Shown here piece by piece: positions 11,901 to 25,842 of a stretch of 64,000 bases of DNA (its first letter is position 1; every line of letters starts with the position of its first letter). The notes below the pieces were generated by a model, which was not told the DNA's origin, did not search any database, and was given only the letters and a program-made list of their open reading frames with translations. The DNA comes from Luzula sylvatica (taxonomy: Eukaryota > Streptophyta > Magnoliopsida > Poales > Juncaceae). A program made the translations under genes and the position numbers. The stretch covers positions 59,366,977 through 59,430,976 of the forward strand of contig OX326957.1 in assembly GCA_946800325.1 (NCBI GenBank), in the 5' to 3' direction.

Positions 11901-14900
11901 ATTTCAACGCTTTGAGGAGTTCAAATAACGTGTTTTGAGAGCATTTGTATCGTATCTTTTACTACATAAGTTTTCACCAGATTTCACAAACTCTAAGAAA
12001 GTTTGTTTTTCGATTCAAAACAAGATTTTAACGCTTTGAGGATTTCAAATAACGTGTTTTTAGATCATTTGTATCGTATCTTTTACTACATAACTTTTCA
12101 CCAAATTTCACAAACACTAAGAAAGTTTGTTTTTCGATTCAAAACAACATTTTAACGCTTTGAGGAGTTCAAATAACTTGTTTTGAGATCATTTGTATCG
12201 TATCTTTTACTACATAAGTTTTCACCAGATTTCACAAACACTAAGAAAGTTTGTTTTTCGATTCAAAACAAGATTTTAACGCTTTGAGGAGTTCAAATAA
12301 CGTGTTTTTAGATCATTTGAATCGTATCTTTTACTACACAACTTTTCACCAAATTTCACAAACACTAAGAAAGTTTGTGTTTCATTTCAAAACAAGATTT
12401 TAACGCTTTGAGGAGTTCAAATAAAGTGTTTTGAGATCATTTGTATCGTATCTTTTACTACATAACTTTTCACCAAATTTCACAAACACTAAGAAAGTTT
12501 GTTTTTCGATTCAAAACAAGATTTTAACGCTTTGAGGAGTTCAAATAACGTGTTTTGAGATCATTTGTATCGTATCTTTTACTACATAACTTTTCACCAA
12601 ATTTCACAAACACTAAGAAAGTTTGTTTTTCGATTCAAAACAAGATTTTCACGCTTTCAGGAGTTCAAATAACGTGTTTTTAGATCATTTGAATCGTATC
12701 TTTTACTACACAACTTTTCACCAAATTTCACAAACACTAAGAAAGTTTGTTTTTCGATTCAAAACAAGATTTTAACGCTTTGAGGAGTTCAAATAACGTG
12801 TTTTGAGATCATTTGTATCGTATCTTTTACTACATAACTTTTCACCAAATTTCACAAACACTAAGAAAGTTTGTTTTTCGATTCACAACAAGATTTTAAC
12901 GCTTTGAGGAGTTCAAAAAACGTGTTTTTAGATCATTTGTATCGTATCTTTTACTACACAACTTTTCACCAAATTTCACAAACACTAAGAAAGTTTGTTT
13001 TTCGATTCAAAACAAGATTTTAACGCTTTGAGGAGTTCAAATAACGTGTTTTGAGATCATTTGTATCGTATCTTTTACTACATAAGTATTCACCAGATTT
13101 CACAAACACCAAGAAAGTTTGTTTTTCGATTCAAAACAAGATTTTAACGCTTTGAGGAGTTCAAATAACGTGTTTTGAGATCATTTGTATCGTATCTTTT
13201 ACTACATACCTTTTCACCAAATTTCACAAACACTAAGAAAGTTTGTTTTTCGATTCAAAACAACATTTTAACGCTTTGAGGAGTTCAAATAACGTGTTTT
13301 TAGATCATTTGTATCGTATCGTTTACTACATAACTTGTCACCAAATTTCACAAACACTAAGAAAGTTTGTTTTTCGATATAAAACAACATTTTAACGCTT
13401 TGAGGAGTTCAAATAACGTGTTTTGAGATCATTTGTATCGTATCTTTTACTACATAACTTTTCACCAAATTTCACAAACACTAAGAAAGTTTGTTTTTCG
13501 ATTCAAAACAAGATTTTAACGCTTTGAGGAGTTCAAATAACGTGTTTTGAGATCATTTGTATCGTATCTTTTACTACATAAGTTTTCACCAGATTTCACA
13601 AACACTAAGAAAGTTTGTTTTTCGATTCAAAACAAGATTTTAACACTTTGAGGAGTTCAAATAACGTGTTTTTAGATCATTTGTATCGTATCTTTTACTA
13701 CATAACTTTTCACCAAATTTCACAAACACTAAGAAAGTTTGTTTTTCGATTCAAAACAACATTTTAACGCTTTGAGGAGTTCAAATAACTTGTTTTGAGA
13801 TCATTTGTATCATATCTTTTACTACATAACTTTTCAACAAATTTCACAAACACTAAGAAAGTTTGTTTTTCGATATAAAACAACATTTTAACGCTTTGAG
13901 GAGTTAAAATAATGTGTTTTTAGATCATTTGTATCGTATCTTTTACTACATAACTTTTCACCAAATTTCACAAACACTAAGAAAGTTTGTTTTTCGATTC
14001 AAAACAACATTTTAACGCTTTGAGGAGTTCAAATAACGTGTTTTTAGATCATTTGTATCGTATCGTTTACTACATAACTTTTCACCAAATTTCACAAACA
14101 CTAAGAAAGTTTGTTTTTCGATATAAACCAAGATTTTAACGCTTCGAGGAGTTAAAATAACGTGTTTTTAGATCATTTGTATCGTATCTTTTACTACATA
14201 ACTTTTCACCAAATTTCACAAACACTAAGAAAGTTTGTTTTTCGATTCACAACAAGATTTTAACGCTTTGAGGAGTTCAAAAAACGTGTTTTGAGATCAT
14301 TTGTATCGTATCTTTTACTACACAACTTTTCACCAAATTTCACAAACACTAAGAAAGTTTGTTTTTCGATTCAAAACAAGATTTTAACGCTTTGAGGAGT
14401 TCAAATAACGTGTTTTGAGATCATTTGTATCGTATCTTTTACTACATAAGTATTCACCAGATTTCACAAACACTAAGAAAGTTTGTTTTTCGATTCAAAA
14501 CAAGATTTTAACGCGTTCAGGAGTTCAAATAACGTGTTTTGAGATCATTTGAATCGTATCTTTTACTACACAACTTTTCACCAAATTTCACAAACACTAA
14601 GAAAGTTTGTGTTTCATTTCAAAACAAGATTTTAACGCTTTGAGGAGTTCAAATAACGTGTTTTGAGATCATTTATATCGTATCATTTACTACATAACTT
14701 TTCACCAAATTTCACAAACACTAAGAAAGTTTGTTTTTCGTTTCAAAACAAGATTTTAACGCTTTGAGGAGTTCAAATAACGTGTTTTGAGATCATTTGT
14801 ATCGTATCTTTTACTACATAACTTTTCACCAAATTTCACAAACACTAAGAAAGTTTGTTTTTCGATTCAAAACAAGATTTTAACGCTTTGAGGAGTTCAA

Positions 14901-15240
14901 ATAACGTGTTTTGAGATCATTTGTATCGTATCTTTTACTACATAACTTTTCACCAAATTTCACAAACACTAAGAAAGTTTGTTTTTCGATTCAAAACAAG
15001 ATTTTAACGCTTTGAGGAGTTCAAATAACGTGTTTTGAGATCATTTGTATCGTATCTTTTACTACATAACTTTTCACCAAATTTCACAAACACTAAGAAA
15101 GTTTGTTTTTCGATTCAAAACAAGATTTTAACGCTTTGAGGAGTTCAAATAACTTGTTTTGAGATCATTTGTATCGTATCTTTTACTACATAAGTTTTCA
15201 CCAGATTTCACAAACACTAAGAAAGTTTGTTTTTCGATTC
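8936..15240 (+). repeat. Satellite segment with rearranged monomer order
   Basis: Still 124-bp monomers in the same orientation, with the ordering of copies 1-3 broken up. Markers include GCTTTGTGG at 9056, GAGGAGGTCAAAAAACG at about 10920, TTTTTTGATTCAACAC at about 11512 and TTTTCACGCTTTCAGG at about 12646. The first part, to about 13260, recurs downstream at +16907. Nothing other than satellite is visible. Confidence 0.85.
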
Positions 15241-18050
15241 AAAACAAGATTTTAACGCTTTGAGGAGTTCAAATAACGTGTTTTTAGATCATTTGTATTG
15301 TATCTTTTACTACATAACTTTTCACCAAATTTCACAAACACTAAGAAAGTTTGTTTTTCGATTCAAAACAAGATTTTAACGCTTTCAGGAACTACATAAC
15401 TTTTCACCAAATTTCACAAACACTAAGAAAGTTTGTTTTTCGGTTCAAAACAAGATTTTAACGCTTTCAGGAGTTCAAATAACGTGTTTTTAGATCATTT
15501 GAATCATATCTTTTACTACACAACTTTTCACCAAATTTCACAAACACTAAGAAAGTTTGTGTTTCATTTCAAAACAAGATTTTAACGCTTTGAGGAGTTC
15601 AAATAAAGTGTTTTGAGATCATTTATATCGTATCTTTTACTACATAACTTTTCACCAAATTTCACAAACACTAAGAAAGTTTGTTTTTCGTTTCAAAACA
15701 AGATTTTAACGTTTTGAGGAGTTCAAATAACGTGTTTTGAGATCATTTGTATCGTATCTTTTACTACATAACTTTTCACCAGATTTCACAAACACTAAGA
15801 AAGTTTGTTTTTCGATTCAAAACAAGATTTTAACGCTTTGAGGAGTTCAAATAACGTGTTTTGAGATCATTTGTATCGTATCTTTTACTACATAACTTTT
15901 CACCAAATTTCACAAACACTAAGAAAGTTTGTTTTTCGATTCAAAACAAGATTTTAACGCTTTCAGGAGTTCAAATAACGTGTTTTTAGATCATTTGAAT
16001 CGTATCTTTTACTACACAACTTTTCACCAAATTTCACAAACACTAAGAAAGTTTGTTTTTCGATTCAAAACAAGATTTTAACGCTTTGAGGAGTTCAAAT
16101 AACGTGTTTTGAGATCATTTGTATCGTATCTTTTACTACATAACTTTTCACCAAATTTCACAAACACTAAGAAAGTTTGTTTTTCGATTCACAACAAGAT
16201 TTTAACGCTTTGAGGAGTTCAAAAAACGTGTTTTTAGATCATTTGTATCGTATCTTTTACTACACAACTTTTCACCAAATTTCACAAACAGTAAGAAAGT
16301 TTGTTTTTCGATTCAAAACAAGATTTTAACGCTTTGAGGAGTTCAAATAACGTGTTTTGAGATCATTTGTATCGTATCTTTTACTACATAAGTATTCACC
16401 AGATTTCACAAACACCAAGAAAGTTTGTTTTTCGATTCAAAACAAGATTTTAACGCTTTGAGGAGTTCAAATAACGTGTTTTGAGATCATTTGTATCGTA
16501 TCTTTTACTACATACCTTTTCACCAAATTTCACAAACACTAAGAAAGTTTGTTTTTCGATTCAAAACAACATTTTAACGCTTTGAGGAGTTCAAATAACG
16601 TGTTTTTAGATCATTTGTATCGTATCGTTTACTACATAACTTGTCACCAAATTTCACAAACACTAAGAAAGTTTGTTTTTCGATATAAAACAACATTTTA
16701 ACTCTTTGAGGAGTTAAAATAACGTGTTTTTAGATCATTTGTATCGTATCTTTTACTACATAACTTTTCACCAAATTTCACAAACACTAAGAAAGTTTGT
16801 TTTTCGATTCAAAACAACATTTTAACGCTTTGAGGAGTTCAAATAACGTGTTTTGAAATCATTTGTATCGTATCTTTTACTACATAACTTTTCACCAAAT
16901 TTCACAAACACTAAGAAAGTTTGTTTTTCGATTCAAAAGAAGATTTTAACGTTTTGAGGAGTTCAAATAACGTGTTTTTAGATCATTTGTATCGTATCTT
17001 TTCGTACATAACTTTTCACCAAATTTCACAAACACTAAGAAACTTTGTGTTTCGATTCAAAACAAGATTTTAACGCTTTGAGGAGTTCAAATAACGTGTT
17101 TTGAGATCATTTATATCGTATCTTTTACTACATAACTTTTCACCAAATTTCACAAACACTAAGAAAGTTTGTTTTTCGTTTCAAAACAAGATTTTAACGC
17201 TTTGAGGAGTTCAAATAACGTGTTTTGAGATCATTTGTATCGTATCTTTTACTACATACGTTTTCACCAAATTTCACAAACTGTAAGAAAGTTTGTTTTT
17301 CGATTCACAACAAGATTTTAACGCTTTGAGGAGTTCAAATAACGTGTTTTGAGATCATTTGTATCGTATCTTTTACTACATAACTTTTCACCAAATTTCA
17401 CAAACACTAAGAAAGTTTGTTTTTCGATTCAAAACAACATTTTAACGCTTTGAGGAGTTCAAATAACTTGTTTTGAGATCATTTGTATCGTATCTTTTAC
17501 TACATAACTTTTCACCAAATTTCAGAAACACTAAGAAAGTTTGTTTTTCGTTTCAAAACAAGATTTTAACGCGTTCAGGAGTTCAAATAACGTGTTTTTA
17601 GATCATTTGAATCGTATCTTTTACTACACAACTTTTCACCAAATTTCACAAACACTAAGAAAGTTTGTGTTTCATTTCAAAACAAGATTTTAACGCTTTG
17701 AGGAGTTCAAATGACGTGTTTTGAGATCATTTATATCATATCTTTTACTACATAACTTTTCACCAAATTTCACAAACACTAAGAAAGTTTGTTTTTCGTT
17801 TCAAAACAAGATTTTAACGCTTTGAGGAGTTCAAATAACGTGTTTTGAGATCATTTGTATCGTATCTTTTACTACATAACTTTTCACCAAATTTCACAAA
17901 CACTAAGAAAGTTTGTTTTTCGATTCAAAACAAGATTTTAACGCTTTGAGGAGTTCAAATAACGTGTTTTGAGATCATTTATATCGTATCTTTTACTACA
18001 TAACTTTTCACCAAATTTCACAAACACTAAGAAAGTTTGTTTTTCGATTC
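15240..18050 (+). repeat. 2810-bp tandem duplication, first copy
   Basis: Repeats at +2810 bp, which is 22 full monomers plus one 82-bp monomer. Paired markers: the deleted monomer (15381/18191), GTATTGTATC (about 15295/18105), AACGTTTTGAGG (15711/18521) and GCGTTCAGG (17571/20381). The copies stay parallel until about 18.05/20.86 kb. Boundaries are approximate. Confidence 0.8.
15381..15462 (+). repeat. Truncated satellite monomer (82 bp), copy 1
   Basis: The monomer runs GCTTTCAGGA directly into ACTACATAAC, so 42 bp of the usual 124 are missing. The lost part is the stretch from the GAGTTC block through TATCTTTT. The same monomer carries TTTTCGGTTC near its end instead of TTTTCGATTC. Identical to the monomer at 18191. 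Confidence 0.95.
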
Positions 18051-20860
18051 AAAACAAGATTTTAACGCTTTGAGGAGTTCAAATAACGTGTTTTTAGATC
18101 ATTTGTATTGTATCTTTTACTACATAACTTTTCACCAAATTTCACAAACACTAAGAAAGTTTGTTTTTCGATTCAAAACAAGATTTTAACGCTTTCAGGA
18201 ACTACATAACTTTTCACCAAATTTCACAAACACTAAGAAAGTTTGTTTTTCGGTTCAAAACAAGATTTTAACGCTTTCAGGAGTTCAAATAACGTGTTTT
18301 TAGATCATTTGAATCATATCTTTTACTACACAACTTTTCACCAAATTTCACAAACACTAAGAAAGTTTGTGTTTCATTTCAAAACAAGATTTTAACGCTT
18401 TGAGGAGTTCAAATAAAGTGTTTTGAGATCATTTATATCGTATCTTTTACTACATAACTTTTCACCAAATTTCACAAACACTAAGAAAGTTTGTTTTTCG
18501 TTTCAAAACAAGATTTTAACGTTTTGAGGAGTTCAAATAACGTGTTTTGAGATCATTTGTATCGTATCTTTTACTACATAACTTTTCACCAGATTTCACA
18601 AACACTAAGAAAGTTTGTTTTTCGATTCAAAACAAGATTTTAACGCTTTGAGGAGTTCAAATAACGTGTTTTGAGATCATTTGTATCGTATCTTTTACTA
18701 CATAACTTTTCACCAAATTTCACAAACACTAAGAAAGTTTGTTTTTCGATTCAAAACAAGATTATAACGCTTTCAGGAGTTCAAATAACGTGTTTTTAGA
18801 TCATTTGAATCGTATCTTTTACTACACAACTTTTCACCAAATTTCACAAACACTAAGAAAGTTTGTTTTTCGATTCAAAACAAGATTTTAACGCTTTGAG
18901 GAGTTCAAATAACGTGTTTTGAGATCATTTGTATCGTATCTTTTACTACATAACTTTTCACCAAATTTCACAAACACTAAGAAAGTTTGTTTTTCGATTC
19001 ACAACAAGATTTTAACGCTTTGAGGAGTTCAAAAAACGTGTTTTTAGATCATTTGTATCGTATCTTTTACTACACAACTTTTCACCAAATTTCACAAACA
19101 GTAAGAAAGTTTGTTTTTCGATTCAAAACAAGATTTTAACGCTTTGAGGAGTTCAAATAACGTGTTTTGAGATCATTTGTATCGTATCTTTTACTACATA
19201 AGTATTCACCAGATTTCACAAACACCAAGAAAGTTTGTTTTTCGATTCAAAACAAGATTTTAACGCTTTGAGGAGTTCAAATAACGTGTTTTGAGATCAT
19301 TTGTATCGTATCTTTTACTACATACCTTTTCACCAAATTTCACAAACACTAAGAAAGTTTGTTTTTCGATTCAAAACAACATTTTAACGCTTTGAGGAGT
19401 TCAAATAACGTGTTTTTAGATCATTTGTATCGTATCGTTTACTACATAACTTGTCACCAAATTTCACAAACACTAAGAAAGTTTGTTTTTCGATATAAAA
19501 CAACATTTTAACTCTTTGAGGAGTTAAAATAACGTGTTTTTAGATCATTTGTATCGTATCTTTTACTACATAACTTTTCACCAAATTTCACAAACACTAA
19601 GAAAGTTTGTTTTTCGATTCAAAACAACATTTTAACGCTTTGAGGAGTTCAAATAACGTGTTTTGAAATCATTTGTATCGTATCTTTTACTACATAACTT
19701 TTCACCAAATTTCACAAACACTAAGAAAGTTTGTTTTTCGATTCAAAAGAAGATTTTAACGTTTTGAGGAGTTCAAATAACGTGTTTTTAGATCATTTGT
19801 ATCGTATCTTTTCGTACATAACTTTTCACCAAATTTCACAAACACTAAGAAACTTTGTGTTTCGATTCAAAACAAGATTTTAACGCTTTGAGGAGTTCAA
19901 ATAACGTGTTTTGAGATCATTTATATCGTATCTTTTACTACATAACTTTTCACCAAATTTCACAAACACTAAGAAAGTTTGTTTTTCGTTTCAAAACAAG
20001 ATTTTAACGCTTTGAGGAGTTCAAATAACGTGTTTTGAGATCATTTGTATCGTATCTTTTACTACATACGTTTTCACCAAATTTCACAAACTGTAAGAAA
20101 GTTTGTTTTTCGATTCACAACAAGATTTTAACGCTTTGAGGAGTTCAAATAACGTGTTTTGAGATCATTTGTATCGTATCTTTTACTACATAACTTTTCA
20201 CCAAATTTCACAAACACTAAGAAAGTTTGTTTTTCGATTCAAAACAACATTTTAACGCTTTGAGGAGTTCAAATAACTTGTTTTGAGATCATTTGTATCG
20301 TATCTTTTACTACATAACTTTTCACCAAATTTCAGAAACACTAAGAAAGTTTGTTTTTCGTTTCAAAACAAGATTTTAACGCGTTCAGGAGTTCAAATAA
20401 CGTGTTTTTAGATCATTTGAATCGTATCTTTTACTACACAACTTTTCACCAAATTTCACAAACACTAAGAAAGTTCGTGTTTCATTTCAAAACAAGATTT
20501 TAACGCTTTGAGGAGTTCAAATAACGTGTTTTGAGATCATTTATATCATATCTTTTACTACATAACTTTTCACCAAATTTCACAAACACTAAGAAAGTTT
20601 GTTTTTCGTTTCAAAACAAGATTTTAACGCTTTGAGGAGTTCAAATAACGTGTTTTGAGATCATTTGTATCGTATCTTTTACTACATAACTTTTCACCAA
20701 ATTTCACAAACACTAAGAAAGTTTGTTTTTCGATTCAAAACAAGATTTTAACGCTTTGAGGAGTTCAAATAACGTGTTTTGAGATCATTTATATCGTATC
20801 TTTTACTACATAACTTTTCACCAAATTTCACAAACACTAAGAAAGTTTGTTTTTCGTTTC
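18051..20860 (+). repeat. 2810-bp tandem duplication, second copy
   Basis: Second copy of the unit beginning near 15240. Small private differences separate it, such as AAGATTATAACGC near 18765 and AAGTTCGTGTTTC near 20472, versus TTTTAACGC and AGTTTGTGTTTC in the first copy. Confidence 0.8.
18191..18272 (+). repeat. Truncated satellite monomer (82 bp), copy 2
   Basis: Same 42-bp deletion breakpoint and same CGGTTC variant as 15381-15462. One deletion event, later copied by the 2810-bp tandem duplication, explains both. Confidence 0.95.
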
Positions 20861-23800
20861 AAAACAAGATTTTAACGCTTTGAGGAGTTCAAATAACGTG
20901 TTTTGAGATCATTTGTATCGTATCTTTTACTACATACGTTTTCACCAAATTTCACAAACTCTAAGAAAGTTTGTTTTTCGATTCACAACAAGATTTTAAC
21001 GCTTTGAGGAGTTCAAATAACGTGTTTTGAGATCATTTGTATCGTATCTTTTACTACATAACTTTTCACCAAATTTCACAAACACTAAGAAAGTTTGTTT
21101 ATCGATACAAAACAAGATTTTAACGCTTTGAGGAGTTCAAATAACGTGTTTTTAGATCATTTGTATCGTATCTTTTACTACACAACTTTTCACCAAATTT
21201 CACAAACACTAAGAAAGTTTGTGTTTCGATTTCAAAACAAGATTTTGACGCTTTGAGGAGTTCAAATAACGTGTATTGAGATCATTTATATCGTATCTTT
21301 TACTACATAACTTTTCACCAAATTTCACAAACACTAAGAAAGTTTGTGTTTCGATTCAAAACAAGATTTTAACGCTTTCAGTAGTTCAAATAACGTGTTT
21401 TTAGATCATTTGTATCGTATCTTTTACTTCACAACTTTTTACCAAATTTCACAAACACTAAGAAAGTTTGTTTTTCGATTCAAAACAAGATTTCAACGCT
21501 TTGAGGAGTTCAAATAACGTGTTTTGAGAGCATTTGTATCGTATCTTTTACTACATAAGTTTTCACCAGATTTCACAAACTCTAAGAAAGTTTGTTTTTC
21601 GATTCAAAACAAGATTTTAACGCTTTGAGGATTTCAAATAACGTGTTTTTAGATCATTTGTATCGTATCTTTTACTACATAACTTTTCACCAAATTTCAC
21701 AAACACTAAGAAAGTTTGTTTTTCGATTCAAAACAACATTTTAACGCTTTGAGGAGTTCAAATAACTTGTTTTGAGATCATTTGTATCGTATCTTTTACT
21801 ACATAACTTTTCACCAAATTTCAGAAACACTAAGAAAGTTTGTTTTTCGATTCAAAACAAGATTTTAACGCGTTCAGGAGTTCAAATAACGTGTTTTTAG
21901 ATCATTTGAATCGTATCTTTTACTACACAACTTTTCACCAAATTTCACAAACACTAAGAAAGTTTGTGTTTCATTTCAAAACAGGATTTTAACGCTTTGA
22001 GGAGTTCAAATAACGTGTTTTGAGATCATTTATATCGTATCTTTTACTACATAACTTTTCACCAAATTTCACAAACACTAAGAAAGTTTGTTTTTCGTTT
22101 CAAAACAAGATTTTAACGCTTTGAGGAGTTCAAATAACGTGTTTTGAGATCATTTGTATCGTATCTTTTACTACATAACTTTTCACCAAATTTCACAAAC
22201 ACTAAGAAAGTTTGTTTTTCGATTCAAAACAAGATTTTAACGCTTTGAGGAGTTCAAATAACGTGTTTTGAGATCATTTGTATCGTATCTTTTACTACAT
22301 AACTTTTCACCAAATTTCACAAACACTAAGAAAGTTTGTTTTTCGATTCAAAACAAGATTTTAACGCTTTCAGGAGTTCAAATAACGTGTTTTTAGATCA
22401 TTTGAATCGTATCTTTTACTACACAACTTTTCACCAAATTTCACAAACACTAAGAAAGTTTGTTTTTCGATTCAAAACAAGATTTTAACGCTTTGAGGAG
22501 TTCAAATAACGTGTTTTGAGATCATTTGTATCGTATCTTTTACTACATAACTTTTCACCAAATTTCACAAACACTAAGAAAGTTTGTTTTTCGATTCACA
22601 ACAAGATTTTAACGCTTTGAGGAGTTCAAAAAACGTGTTTTTAGATCATTTGTATCGTATCTTTTACTACACAACTTTTCACCAAATTTCACAAACAGTA
22701 AGAAAGTTTGTTTTTCGATTCAAAACAAGATTTTAACGCTTTGAGGAGTTCAAATAACGTGTTTTGAGATCATTTGTATCGTATCTTTTACTACATAAGT
22801 ATTCACCAGATTTCACAAACACCAAGAAAGTTTGTTTTTCGATTCAAAACAAGATTTTAACGCTTTGAGGAGTTCAAATAACGTGTTTTGAGATCATTTG
22901 TATCGTATCTTTTACTACATACCTTTTCACCAAATTTCACAAACACTAAGAAAGTTTGTTTTTCGATTCAAAACAACATTTTAACGCTTTGAGGAGTTCA
23001 AATAACGTGTTTTTAGATCATTTGTATCGTATCGTTTACTACATAACTTGTCACCAAATTTCACAAACACTAAGAAAGTTTGTTTTTCGATATAAAACAA
23101 CATTTTAACTCTTTGAGGAGTTAAAATAACGTGTTTTTAGATCATTTGTATCGTATCTTTTACTACATAACTTTTCACCAAATTTCACAAACACTAAGAA
23201 AGTTTGTTTTTCGATTCAAAACAACATTTTAACGCTTTGAGGAGTTCAAATAACGTGTTTTGAAATCATTTGTATCGTATCTTTTACTACATAACTTTTC
23301 ACCAAATTTCACAAACACTAAGAAAGTTTGTTTTTCGATTCAAAAGAAGATTTTAACGTTTTGAGGAGTTCAAATAACGTGTTTTTAGATCATTTGTATC
23401 GTATCTTTTCGTACATAACTTTTCACCAAATTTCACAAACACTAAGAAACATTGTGTTTCGATTCAAAACAAGATTTTAACGCTTTGAGGAGTTCAAATA
23501 ACGTGTTTTGAGATCATTTATATCGTATCTTTTACTACATAACTTTTCACCAAATTTCACAAACACTAAGAAAGTTTGTTTTTCGTTTCAAAACAAGATT
23601 TTAACGCTTTGAGGAGTTCAAATAACGTGTTTTGAGATCATTTGTATCGTATCTTTTACTACATACGTTTTCACCAAATTTCACAAACTGTAAGAAAGTT
23701 TGTTTTTCGATTCACAACAAGATTTTAACGCTTTGAGGAGTTCAAATAACGTGTTTTGAGATCATTTGTATCGTATCTTTTACTACATAACTTTTCACCA

Positions 23801-24101
23801 AATTTCACAAACACTAAGAAAGTTTGTTTTTCGATTCAAAACAACATTTTAACGCTTTGAGGAGTTCAAATAACTTGTTTTGAGATCATTTGTATCGTAT
23901 CTTTTACTACATAACTTTTCACCAAATTTCAGAAACACTAAGAAAGTTTGTTTTTCGTTTCAAAACAAGATTTTAACGCGTTCAGGAGTTCAAATAACGT
24001 GTTTTTAGATCATTTGAATCGTATCTTTTACTACACAACTTTTCACCAAATTTCACAAACACTAAGAAAGTTTGTGTTTCATTTCAAAACAAGATTTTAA
24101 C
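20505..24101 (+). repeat. Higher-order repeat, 29-monomer unit
   Basis: A full 3597-bp unit equivalent to 3598-7194 (offset 16907). It begins with the TATATCATATC monomer and carries TTTTGACGC at 21247, with the next at 24844, 3597 bp on. A private change AAGAAACATTGTG near 23447 replaces AAGAAACTTTGTG. Confidence 0.88.
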
Positions 24102-25842
24102 GCTTTGAGGAGTTCAAATAACGTGTTTTGAGATCATTTATATCATATCTTTTACTACATAACTTTTCACCAAATTTCACAAACACTAAGAAAGTTTGTT
24201 TTTCGTTTCAAAACAAGATTTTAACGCTTTGAGGAGTTCAAATAACGTGTTTTGAGATCATTTGTATCGTATCTTTTACTACATAACTTTTCACCAAATT
24301 TCACAAACACTAAGAAAGTTTGTTTTTCGATTCAAAACAAGATTTTAACGCTTTGAGGAGTTCAAATAACGTGTTTTGAGATCATTTATATCGTATCTTT
24401 TACTACATAACTTTTCACCAAATTTCACAAACACTAAGAAAGTTTGTTTTTCGTTTCAAAACAAGATTTTAACGCTTTGAGGAGTTCAAATAACGTGTTT
24501 TGAGATCATTTGTATCGTATCTTTTACTACATACGTTTTCACCAAATTTCACAAACTCTAAGAAAGTTTGTTTTTCGATTCACAACAAGATTTTAACGCT
24601 TTGAGGAGTTCAAATAACGTGTTTTGAGATCATTTGTATCGTATCTTTTACTACATAACTTTTCACCAAATTTCACAAACACTAAGAAAGTTTGTTTATC
24701 GATACAAAACAAGATTTTAACGCTTTGAGGAGTTCAAATAACGTGTTTTTAGATCATTTGTATCGTATCTTTTACTACACAACTTTTCACCAAATTTCAC
24801 AAACACTAAGAAAGTTTGTGTTTCGATTTCAAAACAAGATTTTGACGCTTTGAGGAGTTCAAATAACGTGTATTGAGATCATTTATATCGTATCTTTTAC
24901 TACATAACTTTTCACCAAATTTCACAAACACTAAGAAAGTTTGTGTTTCGATTCAAAACAAGATTTTAACGCTTTCAGTAGTTCAAATAACGTGTTTTTA
25001 GATCATTTGTATCGTATCTTTTACTTCACAACTTTTTACCAAATTTCACAAACACTAAGAAAGTTTGTTTTTCGATTCAAAACAAGATTTCAACGCTTTG
25101 AGGAGTTCAAATAACGTGTTTTGAGAGCATTTGTATCGTATCTTTTACTACATAAGTTTTCACCAGATTTCACAAACTCTAAGAAAGTTTGTTTTTCGAT
25201 TCAAAACAAGATTTTAACGCTTTGAGGATTTCAAATAACGTGTTTTTAGATCATTTGTATCGTATCTTTTACTACATAACTTTTCACCAAATTTCACAAA
25301 CACTAAGAAAGTTTGTTTTTCGATTCAAAACAACATTTTAACGCTTTGAGGAGTTCAAATAACTTGTTTTGAGATCATTTGTATCGTATCTTTTACTACA
25401 TAACTTTTCACCAAATTTCAGAAACACTAAGAAAGTTTGTTTTTCGATTCAAAACAAGATTTTAACGCGTTCAGGAGTTCAAATAACGTGTTTTTAGATC
25501 ATTTGAATCGTATCTTTTACTACACAACTTTTCACCAAATTTCACAAACACTAAGAAAGTTTGTGTTTCATTTCAAAACAAGATTTTAACGCTTTGAGGA
25601 GTTCAAATAACGTGTTTTGAGATCATTTATATCGTATCTTTTACTACATAACTTTTCACCAAATTTCACAAACACTAAGAAAGTTTGTTTTTCGTTTCAA
25701 AACAAGATTTTAACGCTTTGAGGAGTTCAAATAACGTGTTTTGAGATCATTTGTATCGTATCTTTTACTACATAACTTTTCACCAAATTTCACAAACACT
25801 AAGAAAGTTTGTTTTTCGATTCAAAACAAGATTTTAACGCTT
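24102..25842 (+). repeat. Partial 29-monomer unit before the GCTTTGTGG break
   Basis: Equivalent of 7195-8935 in the downstream large duplication. It again departs from the 29-monomer order just before the GCTTTGTGG monomer at 25963. Confidence 0.8.

Larger units (their letters stand above)
1366..13260 (+). repeat. Large satellite duplication, left copy
   Basis: Matches about 18273-30167 at a constant offset of 16907 bp. Markers at that offset: TTTTGACGC (4340/21247, 7937/24844, 11658/28565), GCTTTGTGG (9056/25963), GAGGAGGTC (10916/27823), the T6 GATTCAACAC variant (11514/28421), TTTTCACGC (about 12644/29551) and ACACCAAG (13107/30014). The ends are approximate. On the left, the match starts next to the second deleted monomer of the downstream copy; on the right, the copies differ beyond about 13260/30167 (AACAACATTTTAACGC here, AACAAGATTTTAACGCG there). 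Confidence 0.85.
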
